34,091 bases of DNA from NCBI RefSeq assembly GCF_010811875.1, contig NZ_VKHP01000081.1, forward strand, positions 1 to 34,091, written 5' to 3'. The notes beneath the pieces were generated by a model. The model saw nothing but the letters and a program-made list of their open reading frames with translations. It was not told the DNA's origin and ran no database searches. Source of the stretch: Bradyrhizobium uaiense. GTDB taxonomy: Bacteria; Pseudomonadota; Alphaproteobacteria; Rhizobiales; Xanthobacteraceae. Positions 26,174 to 34,091 of the stretch are shown piece after piece. Each line of letters starts with the position of its first letter. The stretch's first letter is position 1. The position numbers were made by a program, and so were the translations under genes.

Positions 26174-26950
26174 TTATCGTCCCTTGTAGTTGGGCGCTCG
26201 CTTTTCGACGAACGCGTTCAGCCCTTCCTGGCAGTCCTCCGTCGAGGCGACCACCACGAAACTCTCTGCGGTGTTCTCGACCGAGCGGCGGAAATCGGCA
26301 TCGACCGCGCGCATGAAGGCGTCGCGGCCGATCTTCATTACGATGGGCGATTTCGCCGCCAGTTTCCGCGCGATCTCGCGGGCCCGATCGAGCGCGGTAC
26401 CCTTCGGCACGACTTCGCTGAGCAGGCCCATGCGAAATGCAGTTGCGGCATCGAAGGGCTCGCCGAGGAACAACGGGCCGAACGCCTGGTGTTTTCCGAC
26501 CAGCCGGGGCAGTTGCACGAAATGGATCGCCGGGATCAGGCCGACATCGATCTCGGGATAGCCGAAGGTCGAGCTGTCACCGGCGATGATCATGTCGCAG
26601 GAGATCGCGATCGTCATGCCGCCGGCGCGCACCGCGCCATCGACCGCCGCGATCGTCGGCTTGCCCATGCGGTACTGCGTATCGTTCAGCGCGAAATACA
26701 GCCGCTCGAGGAACGTCTTGGTCTCGATCGCGGGCTTGCCCCTGACGATGTCGAGGTCGAGGCCGGCGCAGAACACCTTGTGGGCGCTGCTGATGATGAC
26801 GGCGCGTACCGCATCGTCGTCGCGCGCCTTCGCCAGCGCCGCCAGCAAGGCGTCGATCAAGGGAATGCTGAGCGCATTCACCGGCGCGCGGTCCAGCACG
26901 ATCTCCGCAATCTGATCGCTGACCGAGTAACGAACGAGGTCCGTGCTCAT
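26174..26950 (-). CDS. Crotonase-family enoyl-CoA hydratase/isomerase
   Basis: A 258-aa crotonase fold protein. The oxyanion-hole motifs are FCAGLDLDI (around G63) and DGAVRAGGMTIAIS (G110/G111). E133 in FGYPEIDVGLIP occupies the place of the first catalytic Glu of enoyl-CoA hydratase. The second Glu (E164 of the rat enzyme) seems replaced by Gly in HQAFGPLFLGE, which argues for isomerase, hydrolase or decarboxylase chemistry instead of simple hydration. The ATG at 26950 is preceded by AGGA and begins the conserved region; an upstream ORF extension is antisense-like. In the operon between the CoA-transferase and the MaoC gene. Confidence 0.87.
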   Translation of the reverse strand: MSTDLVRYSVSDQIAEIVLDRAPVNALSIPLIDALLAALAKARDDDAVRAVIISSAHKVFCAGLDLDIVRGKPAIETKTFLERLYFALNDTQYRMGKPTIAAVDGAVRAGGMTIAISCDMIIAGDSSTFGYPEIDVGLIPAIHFVQLPRLVGKHQAFGPLFLGEPFDAATAFRMGLLSEVVPKGTALDRAREIARKLAAKSPIVMKIGRDAFMRAVDADFRRSVENTAESFVVVASTEDCQEGLNAFVEKRAPNYKGR

Positions 26951-26966
26951 ATTGTCCTGTCTCCCA

Positions 26967-28172
26967 TCATCTCTTGGCTTGCCGCACAGCGCCCGACAGC
27001 AGCAGGCCGTCAATCTCGGCCGAACCAAGACCAGCCTCAGTCAGCACGGCGCGGCTATCCTGCCCGACATCCGGCGCGGGACAAAGATGATCCTCGGACC
27101 GGCTCGCGATCCCCGGCGTCCGCGGCGAATAGACCGCGCCGACACCGGGCGTATCCTGGCGCACCGACGCTGCGGTCGCCTCGACATGGGCGTTGCGCAG
27201 CCATTCGCCGGGATTGAGGATCCGCTCCGCGATGATATCGGCGGCATGCAGCCGCGTCAGCCAGGCATCCGTCGCCTCGGTCAGGAACACCTCGCGCAAC
27301 TGCGGGATCAACGTGTCGGCCGCGTCCGCCCGCCGGGCAAAATCGGCAAAGCGCGGATCGATGGCGAGATCCTCACGGTCGATCGCGCCGCACAGCCGCT
27401 TGTATTGCGGCTCGTTCACCAGCGTCACCATCATCCAGCCGTCCCGCGTCTGGTAGGTTCCGGCCGGCACATTGAGCGCGCGCGGCGCGCCGCCCTCGAG
27501 GATGAACTCCGCGACCTTGTGCCCGAGCAACGCCGACGTCGACTGGCAGAGGTTGACATCGATCCAGCGGCCGGTGCCGACCGTCGCGCGCGCGAACAGA
27601 GTGGTGGCAATAGCCTGGAATGCGTACACGCCGGTGACCACGTCGGAGATCGTGGTGCCGACCCGATGCGGCACGCCATCGGTGCCGACATTGACCGAGA
27701 CCAGCCCAGAGAACGCCTGCGCCACCGAATCCGAGCCGGGCCGCTTTGAATAGGGCCCGCTCTGCCCGAAGCCGCTGACCGATAGATAGACCAGGCCCGG
27801 ATTGTCGCGCGACAGGCTCTCATAGCCGAGCCCGAGCCGCTCAGCGACACCAGGGCGAAATCCTTCGATCAGCACGTCGGCCTCACGCGCCAGTCGCTGC
27901 GCGACCGCGATGCCATCCTTGTGCTTCATGTCGAGGCACAGGCTGCGCTTGCCGCGGTTGTAGACCGCCGACAGCGTCGTGTGATTGCCGTAGGTCGTGC
28001 CGAGATAACGCGACCAGTCGCCTTCCGGCGGTTCGACCTTGATGACATCGGCGCCATAGACCCCGAGCAGCATCGCACAATAGGGCGAGGCGATGCCCTG
28101 CCCGAAATCGAGCACTTTCAGCCCACGATACGGCGCCTCATGCGTCGGCGTCAGCTTGCGTTCGCCCGCCAT
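26967..28172 (-). CDS. Class III (CaiB/BaiF) CoA-transferase, Liv operon
   Basis: A 401-aa family III CoA-transferase, only distantly like the one at 23618. Contains GLKVLDFGQGIASPYCAML, VYGADVIKVEPPEGDWSR, NRGKRSLCLDMK and the presumed catalytic D177 in TTISDVVTGVYA. The ATG at 28172 has a strong ribosome binding site (GGAGGAC, two bases before ATG plus spacer AA); four earlier codons are unlikely. It follows livF by 27 bp and precedes the crotonase gene by 16 bp, so it probably activates the acid brought in by the Liv-type importer. Confidence 0.88.
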   Translation of the reverse strand: MAGERKLTPTHEAPYRGLKVLDFGQGIASPYCAMLLGVYGADVIKVEPPEGDWSRYLGTTYGNHTTLSAVYNRGKRSLCLDMKHKDGIAVAQRLAREADVLIEGFRPGVAERLGLGYESLSRDNPGLVYLSVSGFGQSGPYSKRPGSDSVAQAFSGLVSVNVGTDGVPHRVGTTISDVVTGVYAFQAIATTLFARATVGTGRWIDVNLCQSTSALLGHKVAEFILEGGAPRALNVPAGTYQTRDGWMMVTLVNEPQYKRLCGAIDREDLAIDPRFADFARRADAADTLIPQLREVFLTEATDAWLTRLHAADIIAERILNPGEWLRNAHVEATAASVRQDTPGVGAVYSPRTPGIASRSEDHLCPAPDVGQDSRAVLTEAGLGSAEIDGLLLSGAVRQAKR

Positions 28173-28199
28173 TTGTCCTCCCACTTCTGTCGAAGAGCC

Positions 28200-28912
<713 letters not shown>

Positions 28913-28916
<4 letters not shown>

Positions 28917-29671
28917 GCCACCGCTCCCGCGTGGTCGTCGCTGCCGAGATAGGCTTCGATCACGGCCTCGTTCCTGCGGATCGCGTCCGGCGTACCGGTC
29001 GCGAGAATTCGCCCGTAGCACAGCACGACGATCTCAGGTGCAATCTTGAACACGATGTCCATGTCGTGCTCGATGAATACGACGGTGATCTTCTGCTTCT
29101 CCCAGAGCTCGCGCACCTTGTCGATCATGCGCCAGCGCTCCTCGGTACCCATGCCCGCTGTCGGCTCGTCGAGCAGCAGCACCTTGGGATCGAGCACCAG
29201 CGCGAGCGCGATATCGAGCAGCTTCTGGTCGCCATGCGACAGCGTCGCGGCGGTCCTGTTGCGCTTGCCGGCGAGGCCGAGCAGCTCCATTGCATGCTCG
29301 GCGCGATCACGCGTCTCGGGCAGTGGAAAGCGGCGATGCATCACACCGGCGCGGCGCTGATCGGCGCCGACCGCTGCCAGCATCGTCTCCTCGACCGTCA
29401 GCGACGGGAAGATGCTTGCGATCTGGAAGGCCCGGCCGATGCCGTGGCGCACGATCTCGGGCGGCGTCCGGCCCGCCATGTCGACGCCATTGAGCAGAAT
29501 CTGCCCGGCGTCCGGCCGCAGCGCACCGGTGATCAGGTTGAAGAAGGTGCTCTTGCCGGCGCCGTTGGGGCCGATCACGGCGGTGAGCGAACCATCGGCA
29601 AAGTCAAGCGAGACGTTGTCAGTCGCCTTGACGCCGCCGAAGGACTTCGAGAGCCCGCGAATTTCAAGCAT
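28913..29671 (-). CDS. livG: Branched-chain-type ABC transporter ATPase (LivG family)
   Basis: A 252-aa ATPase with Walker A GPNGAGKST (34-42), a signature-like LSHGDQKLLDIA, Walker B VLLLDEPTAGMG and the H-loop region VFIEHDMDIVF. The signature has LSHGDQ in place of LSGGQ, as usual in LivG. The ATG at 29671 lies two bases after the livM stop. Confidence 0.93.
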
Positions 29672-29673
29672 GG

Positions 29674-30693
29674 CTAGCCGCGCTCCTCGCCGCGACGCTG
29701 CGCGAACCATTCCACGACAAAATCCATCAGGCCCTTTCGCAGGCCGATGGCAAAGAACAGGATCACGACGCCGAGCACGATGCCGTGATACTCGGTCAGC
29801 CGCGTAACGGTATCGTTGAGGATCAACAGCAGCACGGTGCCGACCATCGGGCCGAGGAAGGTGGTCACGCCGCCGAGCATGTTGATGAAGATGCCCTCGC
29901 CGGAGATCGTCCAGTAGGCGAATTCGGGATAGGCGCCGGAGACGAACAGCGCCATGATCATGCCGCCGGTCGCGGCGAACAGCGCTGCCAGCACGAAGAT
30001 GACAAGCTTCGCGCGCCAGACGTCGATGCCGATGAAGCTCGCCCGCGTGGCGTTGTCACGGATCATGCGCAGCGTGTAGCCGAACGGCGACTGCGCGATC
30101 TGGCGCATCAGGAACAGCCCGATCACCAGCAGCGCGCAGCTCGTGATGTAGAGATGCAGATGGTTCGACAGGTCGATGCCGAGAAACGACGGCCGCGGGA
30201 TGCCGCCGCGCAGGCCCTGGTCGCCGCCGGTCAGCGACTGCCAAGACAGGATGGTCGAATGGATCAGCATCTGGAACGCCAGCGTCACGAAGGCGAAGTA
30301 GATTTCCTTCAACCGCACGCAGATCGCACCGATGACCACGGCAACGACCAGCGTCATCGCCAGCGTGGCGACGAAAGCCACCGGGATCGGAACGCCGGTC
30401 TTCTGCATCATGAGGCCGAAACCATAGGCGCCGAGGCCGAAGAACATGCCGTGCCCGAACGAGATCAGTCCGGTGTAGCCGACCAGGAGGTTGAGCGAGG
30501 TCGCGAACAGCCCGTAAGCCGCGCAGCGGATCACGAAATCAAGCAGCTGCTTGCTGCCGAACAGCATCGGCAGCAGCGCGAGCAGGACGAAGGCCACGAG
30601 CGCGATCAGCACATCGCGATAGCGCTGCGGCCTGGCGTCGATCCGGGGCACTTCGAGGGGCTGCGCGCTCTGCCCGGCCTGCAACTCGGTCAT
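29674..30693 (-). CDS. livM: Branched-chain-type ABC transporter permease (LivM family)
   Basis: A 339-aa permease with about ten helices. LNLLVGYTGLISFGHGMFFG is the family hallmark, and the cytoplasmic loop RMIRDNATRASFIGIDVWRA is the coupling helix contacting the ATPase. The ATG overlaps the livH stop by four bases. Confidence 0.93.
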   Translation of the reverse strand: MTELQAGQSAQPLEVPRIDARPQRYRDVLIALVAFVLLALLPMLFGSKQLLDFVIRCAAYGLFATSLNLLVGYTGLISFGHGMFFGLGAYGFGLMMQKTGVPIPVAFVATLAMTLVVAVVIGAICVRLKEIYFAFVTLAFQMLIHSTILSWQSLTGGDQGLRGGIPRPSFLGIDLSNHLHLYITSCALLVIGLFLMRQIAQSPFGYTLRMIRDNATRASFIGIDVWRAKLVIFVLAALFAATGGMIMALFVSGAYPEFAYWTISGEGIFINMLGGVTTFLGPMVGTVLLLILNDTVTRLTEYHGIVLGVVILFFAIGLRKGLMDFVVEWFAQRRGEERG

Positions 30694-31601
30694 GCGACCT
30701 CCTTGCCGAACAGGCCGGTCGGACGTGACACCAGCACGATCACCATGAAGAGATACATCAGCCCCTCGGTGAACAGCGGGAAGCCGAGCGATCCGAAAGA
30801 GCGGATCAGGCCGATCAAAAGCGCACCGATCAGCGCCCCCAGGATCGAGCCCATGCCGCCGATCACGGTGACAATGAAGGACTCGATCAGAACAGAGAAG
30901 CCCATGCCCGGTGTCAGCGAGCGCACCGGTGCGGCGAGCGCGCCTGCCAGTCCCGCCAGCATGCCGCCGAGCGCGAACACGCCGCCATAGATCAGCCCGG
31001 TGTTGGTGCCAAGCGCCGACACCATGCCGGGATTTTGCGCAGCCGCACGGATCACCTTGCCGATCCTGGAGCGCGCCAGCCCCAGACCGAGAATAGCGGC
31101 CGCAGCCAGCGCCACGCCGATCAACAGCAGATAATATGGCGGCACCACGCCGCCGGCGATGAATAGCGGCGGCACCTGGAACGCGGCCGGCATGCCCATC
31201 GACTTGAATTCAGGACCCCAGATCATGCGGACAACGTCATCGAAGATCAGCACGAAGGCGTAGCAGACCAGAAGCTGCATCAGCACGTCGCGGCCGTAGA
31301 CCCGGCTCATGAACACGCGTTCGAAGATCAGGCCGAGGATCGCAGTGCCGGCAGCGCCGCTCAGGATCGCCAGCGCAAAGCTGCCGGTGAGTTGATAGGC
31401 CGTCATCGCGAAATAGGCGCCGAACATATAGAAGGCGCCGTGGCTGAAATTGACCACCTTGAGCACGCCGAAAATCAACGTCAGCCCGACGGCGACGAGA
31501 AACAGCAGCATGCCGATGATCAGGCCGCTGGTGGTTTGCGTCACCAGGCATGAAGGGCTGGCGAGGCAACTGGCGAGCGCGTCGAGGTCCACGAGAATCA
31601 T
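30690..31601 (-). CDS. livH: Branched-chain-type ABC transporter permease (LivH family)
   Basis: A 303-aa permease with about eight helices; GLTLIFGVLKVVNFSHGAFY and RAAAQNPGMVSALGTNT are the usual LivH signatures. An N-terminal extension (MILVDLDALASCLASPSC) precedes the first helix. Separated from the binding-protein gene by 85 bp containing a hairpin. Confidence 0.92.
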   Translation of the reverse strand: MILVDLDALASCLASPSCLVTQTTSGLIIGMLLFLVAVGLTLIFGVLKVVNFSHGAFYMFGAYFAMTAYQLTGSFALAILSGAAGTAILGLIFERVFMSRVYGRDVLMQLLVCYAFVLIFDDVVRMIWGPEFKSMGMPAAFQVPPLFIAGGVVPPYYLLLIGVALAAAAILGLGLARSRIGKVIRAAAQNPGMVSALGTNTGLIYGGVFALGGMLAGLAGALAAPVRSLTPGMGFSVLIESFIVTVIGGMGSILGALIGALLIGLIRSFGSLGFPLFTEGLMYLFMVIVLVSRPTGLFGKEVA

Positions 31602-31649
31602 CCATTACGGCGGGCCGCAACGCCGGCGCGCGACAAACATCAGATCAAG

Positions 31650-31675
31650 GGCGGAGACAGCGTGCTGCCTCCGCC
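31650..31675 (-). other. Intercistronic hairpin between binding-protein and permease genes
   Basis: GGCGGAG (31650-31656) pairs with CTCCGCC (31669-31675), with inner CAGC/GCTG. It sits between the first gene of the operon and livH. Such stem-loops commonly stabilise the binding-protein mRNA or attenuate the downstream genes, giving excess binding protein. Confidence 0.5.
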
Positions 31676-31686
31676 TCATATGCGGA

Positions 31687-32946
31687 TCAGGTGTAGCCCT
31701 TGCTCTTCTTCCATTCGGCTTCGAGCTCGAAGATGGCCTTCCAGTCTCCGGCCTTCACGTCGGGGACGTAAGGCTCCTGCGGGATCGTTGTGCCCCAGCC
31801 GATCGCGTAGCCGACCAGCGTGTGATCGTCGGCGCGCATCGTGACGGTGCCGTCGGCACCGAACGGGCACTTGATGGTGAGCCCGGTGAGCACTTCCGCT
31901 ACCTTCTTGCCGTCGGTCGAACCCGCCTTCTTGACCGCCTCGTTGAGGAACATGACCGCTGTCGCGTTCTGCCAGGACCAGTTGGTCGGGTACTCGTTGT
32001 ATTTCGCCTTGTAGGCATCGCCCCAGGCCGCATTCTCCGGCGTCGGCGGGAATGTCTTGATGTAGCGGTCGCCGGAGTGGATGCCCTTGGGCAGGTTCTT
32101 CACCACGGTGAGCGCGGTGTAGTCGGCCATGTTGACCGCGAACACCTCCATCTGGGTGAACATCGCGTAGATGTTGGCCTGGTCGATGTAGGAGGTGAGA
32201 TCGCCGCCCCACAGGCATGAGTAGAGCGCCTGCGGCTTGGCTTGCAGGATCTTGGTCACCACCTCGGTGTAGTCAGGCTGGAACAGTTTTGGCCAGGACT
32301 CGCTGATGATCTCGACATCGGGCGCGAACTTCTTCAGGTACAGCACGAACTCGCCGGTGGTGTCGCGGCCATAGGCATAGTCCGGCGAACAGGTCGCCCA
32401 TTTCTTCAGGCCCTTGGCCTTGGCGATCCCTGCCGCGTAGCCGGCGCCGACGATGGAGTCATGAATGCCCTGCCGCACGCAGCGGAAGGCGTTCGGAATG
32501 TGCTGCTTGGGATCGGCCGTCAGCGACGAGGCTTCCGAGCAGGTGTGGATGCAGAGCACGCCGAGATCGCGCGCGACCTCGTGAACCGCGAACGATCCCG
32601 ACGACGCCTCGCCATCGAGCAGCATCTCGCAACCGTCCGTATTGACGAGCTCGCGCGCGATCCGCGCAGCTTCCTGCGGCTGTCCCTTGGAGTCGCGGAT
32701 CACCATCTCGATCTGGCGCCCGGCAAGGCCGCCGGCGGCATTGACCTTCTCGACTTCCAGCATCACCGCGTTGCGCGAAGACGTGCCGAGCTGCGCGACG
32801 CGGCCCGACAGGATGGTCGGCATGCCGATCTTGATGGTCTTGGCCTGCGCGCGCGCCACCCATGGCGCGGCAAAGGTCACCGCTCCGGTGCCCATCAGCG
32901 CAAGCGTCGAACGCCGGCTGATGCCCGGTTTCCGGGTCCTCTTCAT
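31687..32946 (-). CDS. ABC transporter substrate-binding protein (Liv/amide type), Tat-like signal
   Basis: A 419-aa periplasmic binding protein and the first gene of the minus-strand operon. The N terminus MKRTRKPGISRRSTLALM has a twin-arginine (SRRSTLAL), then a hydrophobic stretch and the cleavage region PWVARAQA, so Tat export is likely. The mature part starts with KTIKIGMPTILSGRVAQLGT and includes DPKQHIPNAFRC and VGYAIGWGTTIPQ, typical of the LivJ/AmiC-like Peripla_BP_6 family. The ATG at 32946 has a strong ribosome binding site (GGGAGGGGAAT). Ligand unknown; the downstream CoA genes suggest an organic acid. Confidence 0.9.
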   Translation of the reverse strand: MKRTRKPGISRRSTLALMGTGAVTFAAPWVARAQAKTIKIGMPTILSGRVAQLGTSSRNAVMLEVEKVNAAGGLAGRQIEMVIRDSKGQPQEAARIARELVNTDGCEMLLDGEASSGSFAVHEVARDLGVLCIHTCSEASSLTADPKQHIPNAFRCVRQGIHDSIVGAGYAAGIAKAKGLKKWATCSPDYAYGRDTTGEFVLYLKKFAPDVEIISESWPKLFQPDYTEVVTKILQAKPQALYSCLWGGDLTSYIDQANIYAMFTQMEVFAVNMADYTALTVVKNLPKGIHSGDRYIKTFPPTPENAAWGDAYKAKYNEYPTNWSWQNATAVMFLNEAVKKAGSTDGKKVAEVLTGLTIKCPFGADGTVTMRADDHTLVGYAIGWGTTIPQEPYVPDVKAGDWKAIFELEAEWKKSKGYT

Positions 32947-33050
32947 ATTCCCCTCCCTGTCGGGTTCGCGTTCCCAAAATCCCTGTCGGAGATCGTACCG
33001 TCTCCGTGACCACAATGTTTTCAGAGCAAGGGGGGTGACGTCAAGCCAAA

Positions 33051-33075
33051 GATGAATTACGACTCATAATTCATC
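33051..33075. promoter_or_regulatory. Perfect inverted repeat, probable operator in a divergent promoter region
   Basis: GATGAATTA (33051-33059), spacer CGACTCA, TAATTCATC (33067-33075), perfect 9-bp arms. It lies in the 170-bp region between the divergent binding-protein gene and acyl-CoA ligase gene. Dyads of this size are typical for MarR or TetR regulators that sense CoA esters in catabolic clusters. A TGACGTCA palindrome lies next to it at 33036-33043. No regulator gene is in view. Confidence 0.6.
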
Positions 33076-33116
33076 TAGGGAGAAAACGGCGCCGGAATCG
33101 GCCCGACGAGCGGCAA

Positions 33117-34091
33117 ATGATCAATCTTTCCAGCTTCATCGCATTTCATGCCGGGCGGACTCCGGACCGCTGTGCGCTGAAATATCGCGGCGAGGACGTT
33201 TCCTACGCCGACTTTGACCTGCGAATCCGCCAGGTGGGCGCCTGGCTTGCCGCACGCGGGATTGCGCCCGGCGACGTCGTTGCCGTCCTGATGAAGAACA
33301 GCACGGCGTTTCTCGAACTGGTGTTCGCGACCAGCCATATCGGCGCGGTGTTCCTGCCGATCAACTATCGCCTGTCGGCCGACGAAGTCGGCTACATCGT
33401 CGGCGACTCCGGCGCGCGCCTGCTGGTCGCCGACGAGGAGTTTGCCGCGATCGCAACCGGCGATGCGCCGGTGGTGCTGCTCGATGAAGTCGCGCAGTCC
33501 GGCATCACCAGCCGTGTGTCTGACATCGCGCCGGCGCTTGCGCATCTACGCCAACCACGCGACCTGATGCGGCTGATGTACACCTCGGGCACGACGGATC
33601 GTCCCAAGGGCGTGATGCTCACCTATGAGAACATCTACTGGAAATCGGCGGACCAGACGCAGGTGCTCGGATTGAATGCGGACACGCGGCTGCTCGTGGT
33701 CGGTCCGCTCTATCACGTCGGCGCACTCGATCTGCCCGGCATCGCCGTGCTTTGGCACGGCGGCATGCTGTGTATTCACCGCACCTTTGAAGCCGAGCCG
33801 GCCCTGGCCGCGATCGAGCGCGAGAAGCTCAACGCGGCATGGTTCGCGCCGGTCATGACCACGGCCCTCCTCACCTGCCCGAACCGCGACCGCTACGACG
33901 TCTCCAGCCTGAAATGGGCGATCGGCGGCGGCGAAAAGACGCCGGAACTCCGCATCCGCGCCTTCTCGGATTACTTCAAGAACGCGCGTTATATCGATGC
34001 CTACGGCCTCACCGAAAGCTGCGGCACCTTGAAGCCCGCGAGCCTTGTCCGGCAGAAATCGGTGAGACCGTGCAGATCGAGCTTGGCGTCA
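33117..34091 (+). CDS. AMP-dependent acyl-CoA ligase, N-terminal part, rearranged at the window end
   Basis: An ANL-superfamily ligase making acyl-CoA from a carboxylic acid, ATP and CoA. It starts MINLSSFIAFHAGRTPD. The phosphate-loop motif is YTSGTTDRPKGVM (155-167, Asp in place of the usual Gly), then the LYHVGALD region and the adenine-binding motif DAYGLTESCG (residues 294-303). After codon 303 (34025) the frame stays open but no longer looks like a ligase. The last 70 bases encode a ligase C-terminal segment on the other strand, so the sequence appears inverted from there on. The gene is divergent from the Liv operon and may activate the same substrate class. Confidence 0.8.
   Translation, partial: MINLSSFIAFHAGRTPDRCALKYRGEDVSYADFDLRIRQVGAWLAARGIAPGDVVAVLMKNSTAFLELVFATSHIGAVFLPINYRLSADEVGYIVGDSGARLLVADEEFAAIATGDAPVVLLDEVAQSGITSRVSDIAPALAHLRQPRDLMRLMYTSGTTDRPKGVMLTYENIYWKSADQTQVLGLNADTRLLVVGPLYHVGALDLPGIAVLWHGGMLCIHRTFEAEPALAAIEREKLNAAWFAPVMTTALLTCPNRDRYDVSSLKWAIGGGEKTPELRIRAFSDYFKNARYIDAYGLTESCGTLKPASLVRQKSVRPCRSSLAS
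34022..34090 (-). pseudogene. Inverted fragment of an acyl-CoA ligase C-terminal domain
   Basis: On the minus strand the frame reads DAKLDLHGLTDFCRTRLAGF followed by KVP. This is the characteristic end region of AMP-dependent ligases (…L..FCR.RLAGFKVPK), with the conserved K-V-P turn. The following residues (QLSVRP, then stop) leave the family, so the join lies at about 34019-34025. The fragment is antisense to the disrupted plus-strand ligase. Confidence 0.7.

Noticed and set aside
24902..27217. Very long plus-strand ORF (771 codons)
   Set aside because: It is antisense to the lyase, MaoC, crotonase and CoA-transferase genes, all with clear motifs; the frame is open because of high GC and codon bias.

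Overview
The window comes from a high-GC alphaproteobacterium, most likely Bradyrhizobium or a close relative in the Nitrobacteraceae. This rests on codon bias, on the RTX-type calcium-binding repeat, on small CxxC and YDIYL-type orphan proteins that I recognise from that group, and on the mix of TRAP and Liv-type uptake systems. No search was run, so the genus is an inference. I see no tRNA, rRNA or CRISPR array.

Left part (1-12.6 kb) is accessory in character. A glycine-rich secreted protein runs off the left edge and is translationally coupled to an AmpH-type peptidoglycan hydrolase. Next come a truncated RTX gene with two compensating frameshifts, a DEDDh exonuclease, and a field of small orphan genes, one of them frameshifted. 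DNA-repair-type genes are interspersed: an SRAP protein coupled to a secreted nuclease, DNA polymerase IV and an S24/LexA-like repressor. The repressor forms a compact circuit with the next gene. Near-identical 15-bp operators lie inside the -35/-10 spacers of both promoters, and the target gene appears to be leaderless. A short serine-recombinase scar lies in a roughly 0.8 kb gene-poor stretch just before it.

Middle part (12.7-19.3 kb) is an envelope and signalling block: an OpgC-type membrane acyltransferase, a membrane-anchored glycoside hydrolase family 3 enzyme, a polytopic DUF4173-type protein, and an OmpR-type response regulator with its sensor kinase.

Right part (19.6-34.1 kb) holds two convergent catabolic operons whose stop codons abut. 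The plus-strand operon encodes a TRAP transporter with two different solute-binding proteins around one permease pair, followed by a class III CoA-transferase. The minus-strand operon encodes a complete Liv-type ABC importer, then a second class III CoA-transferase, a crotonase, a MaoC hydratase and a CitE-type CoA lyase. CoA transfer, hydration and lyase cleavage together resemble routes for C5 dicarboxylates such as itaconate, mesaconate or citramalate, but the substrate is an inference. A divergent acyl-CoA ligase starts at 33117 behind a perfect 9-bp inverted repeat. It is interrupted near 34022, where the sequence folds back: the last 70 bases encode, on the opposite strand, what looks like the C-terminal domain of such a ligase.
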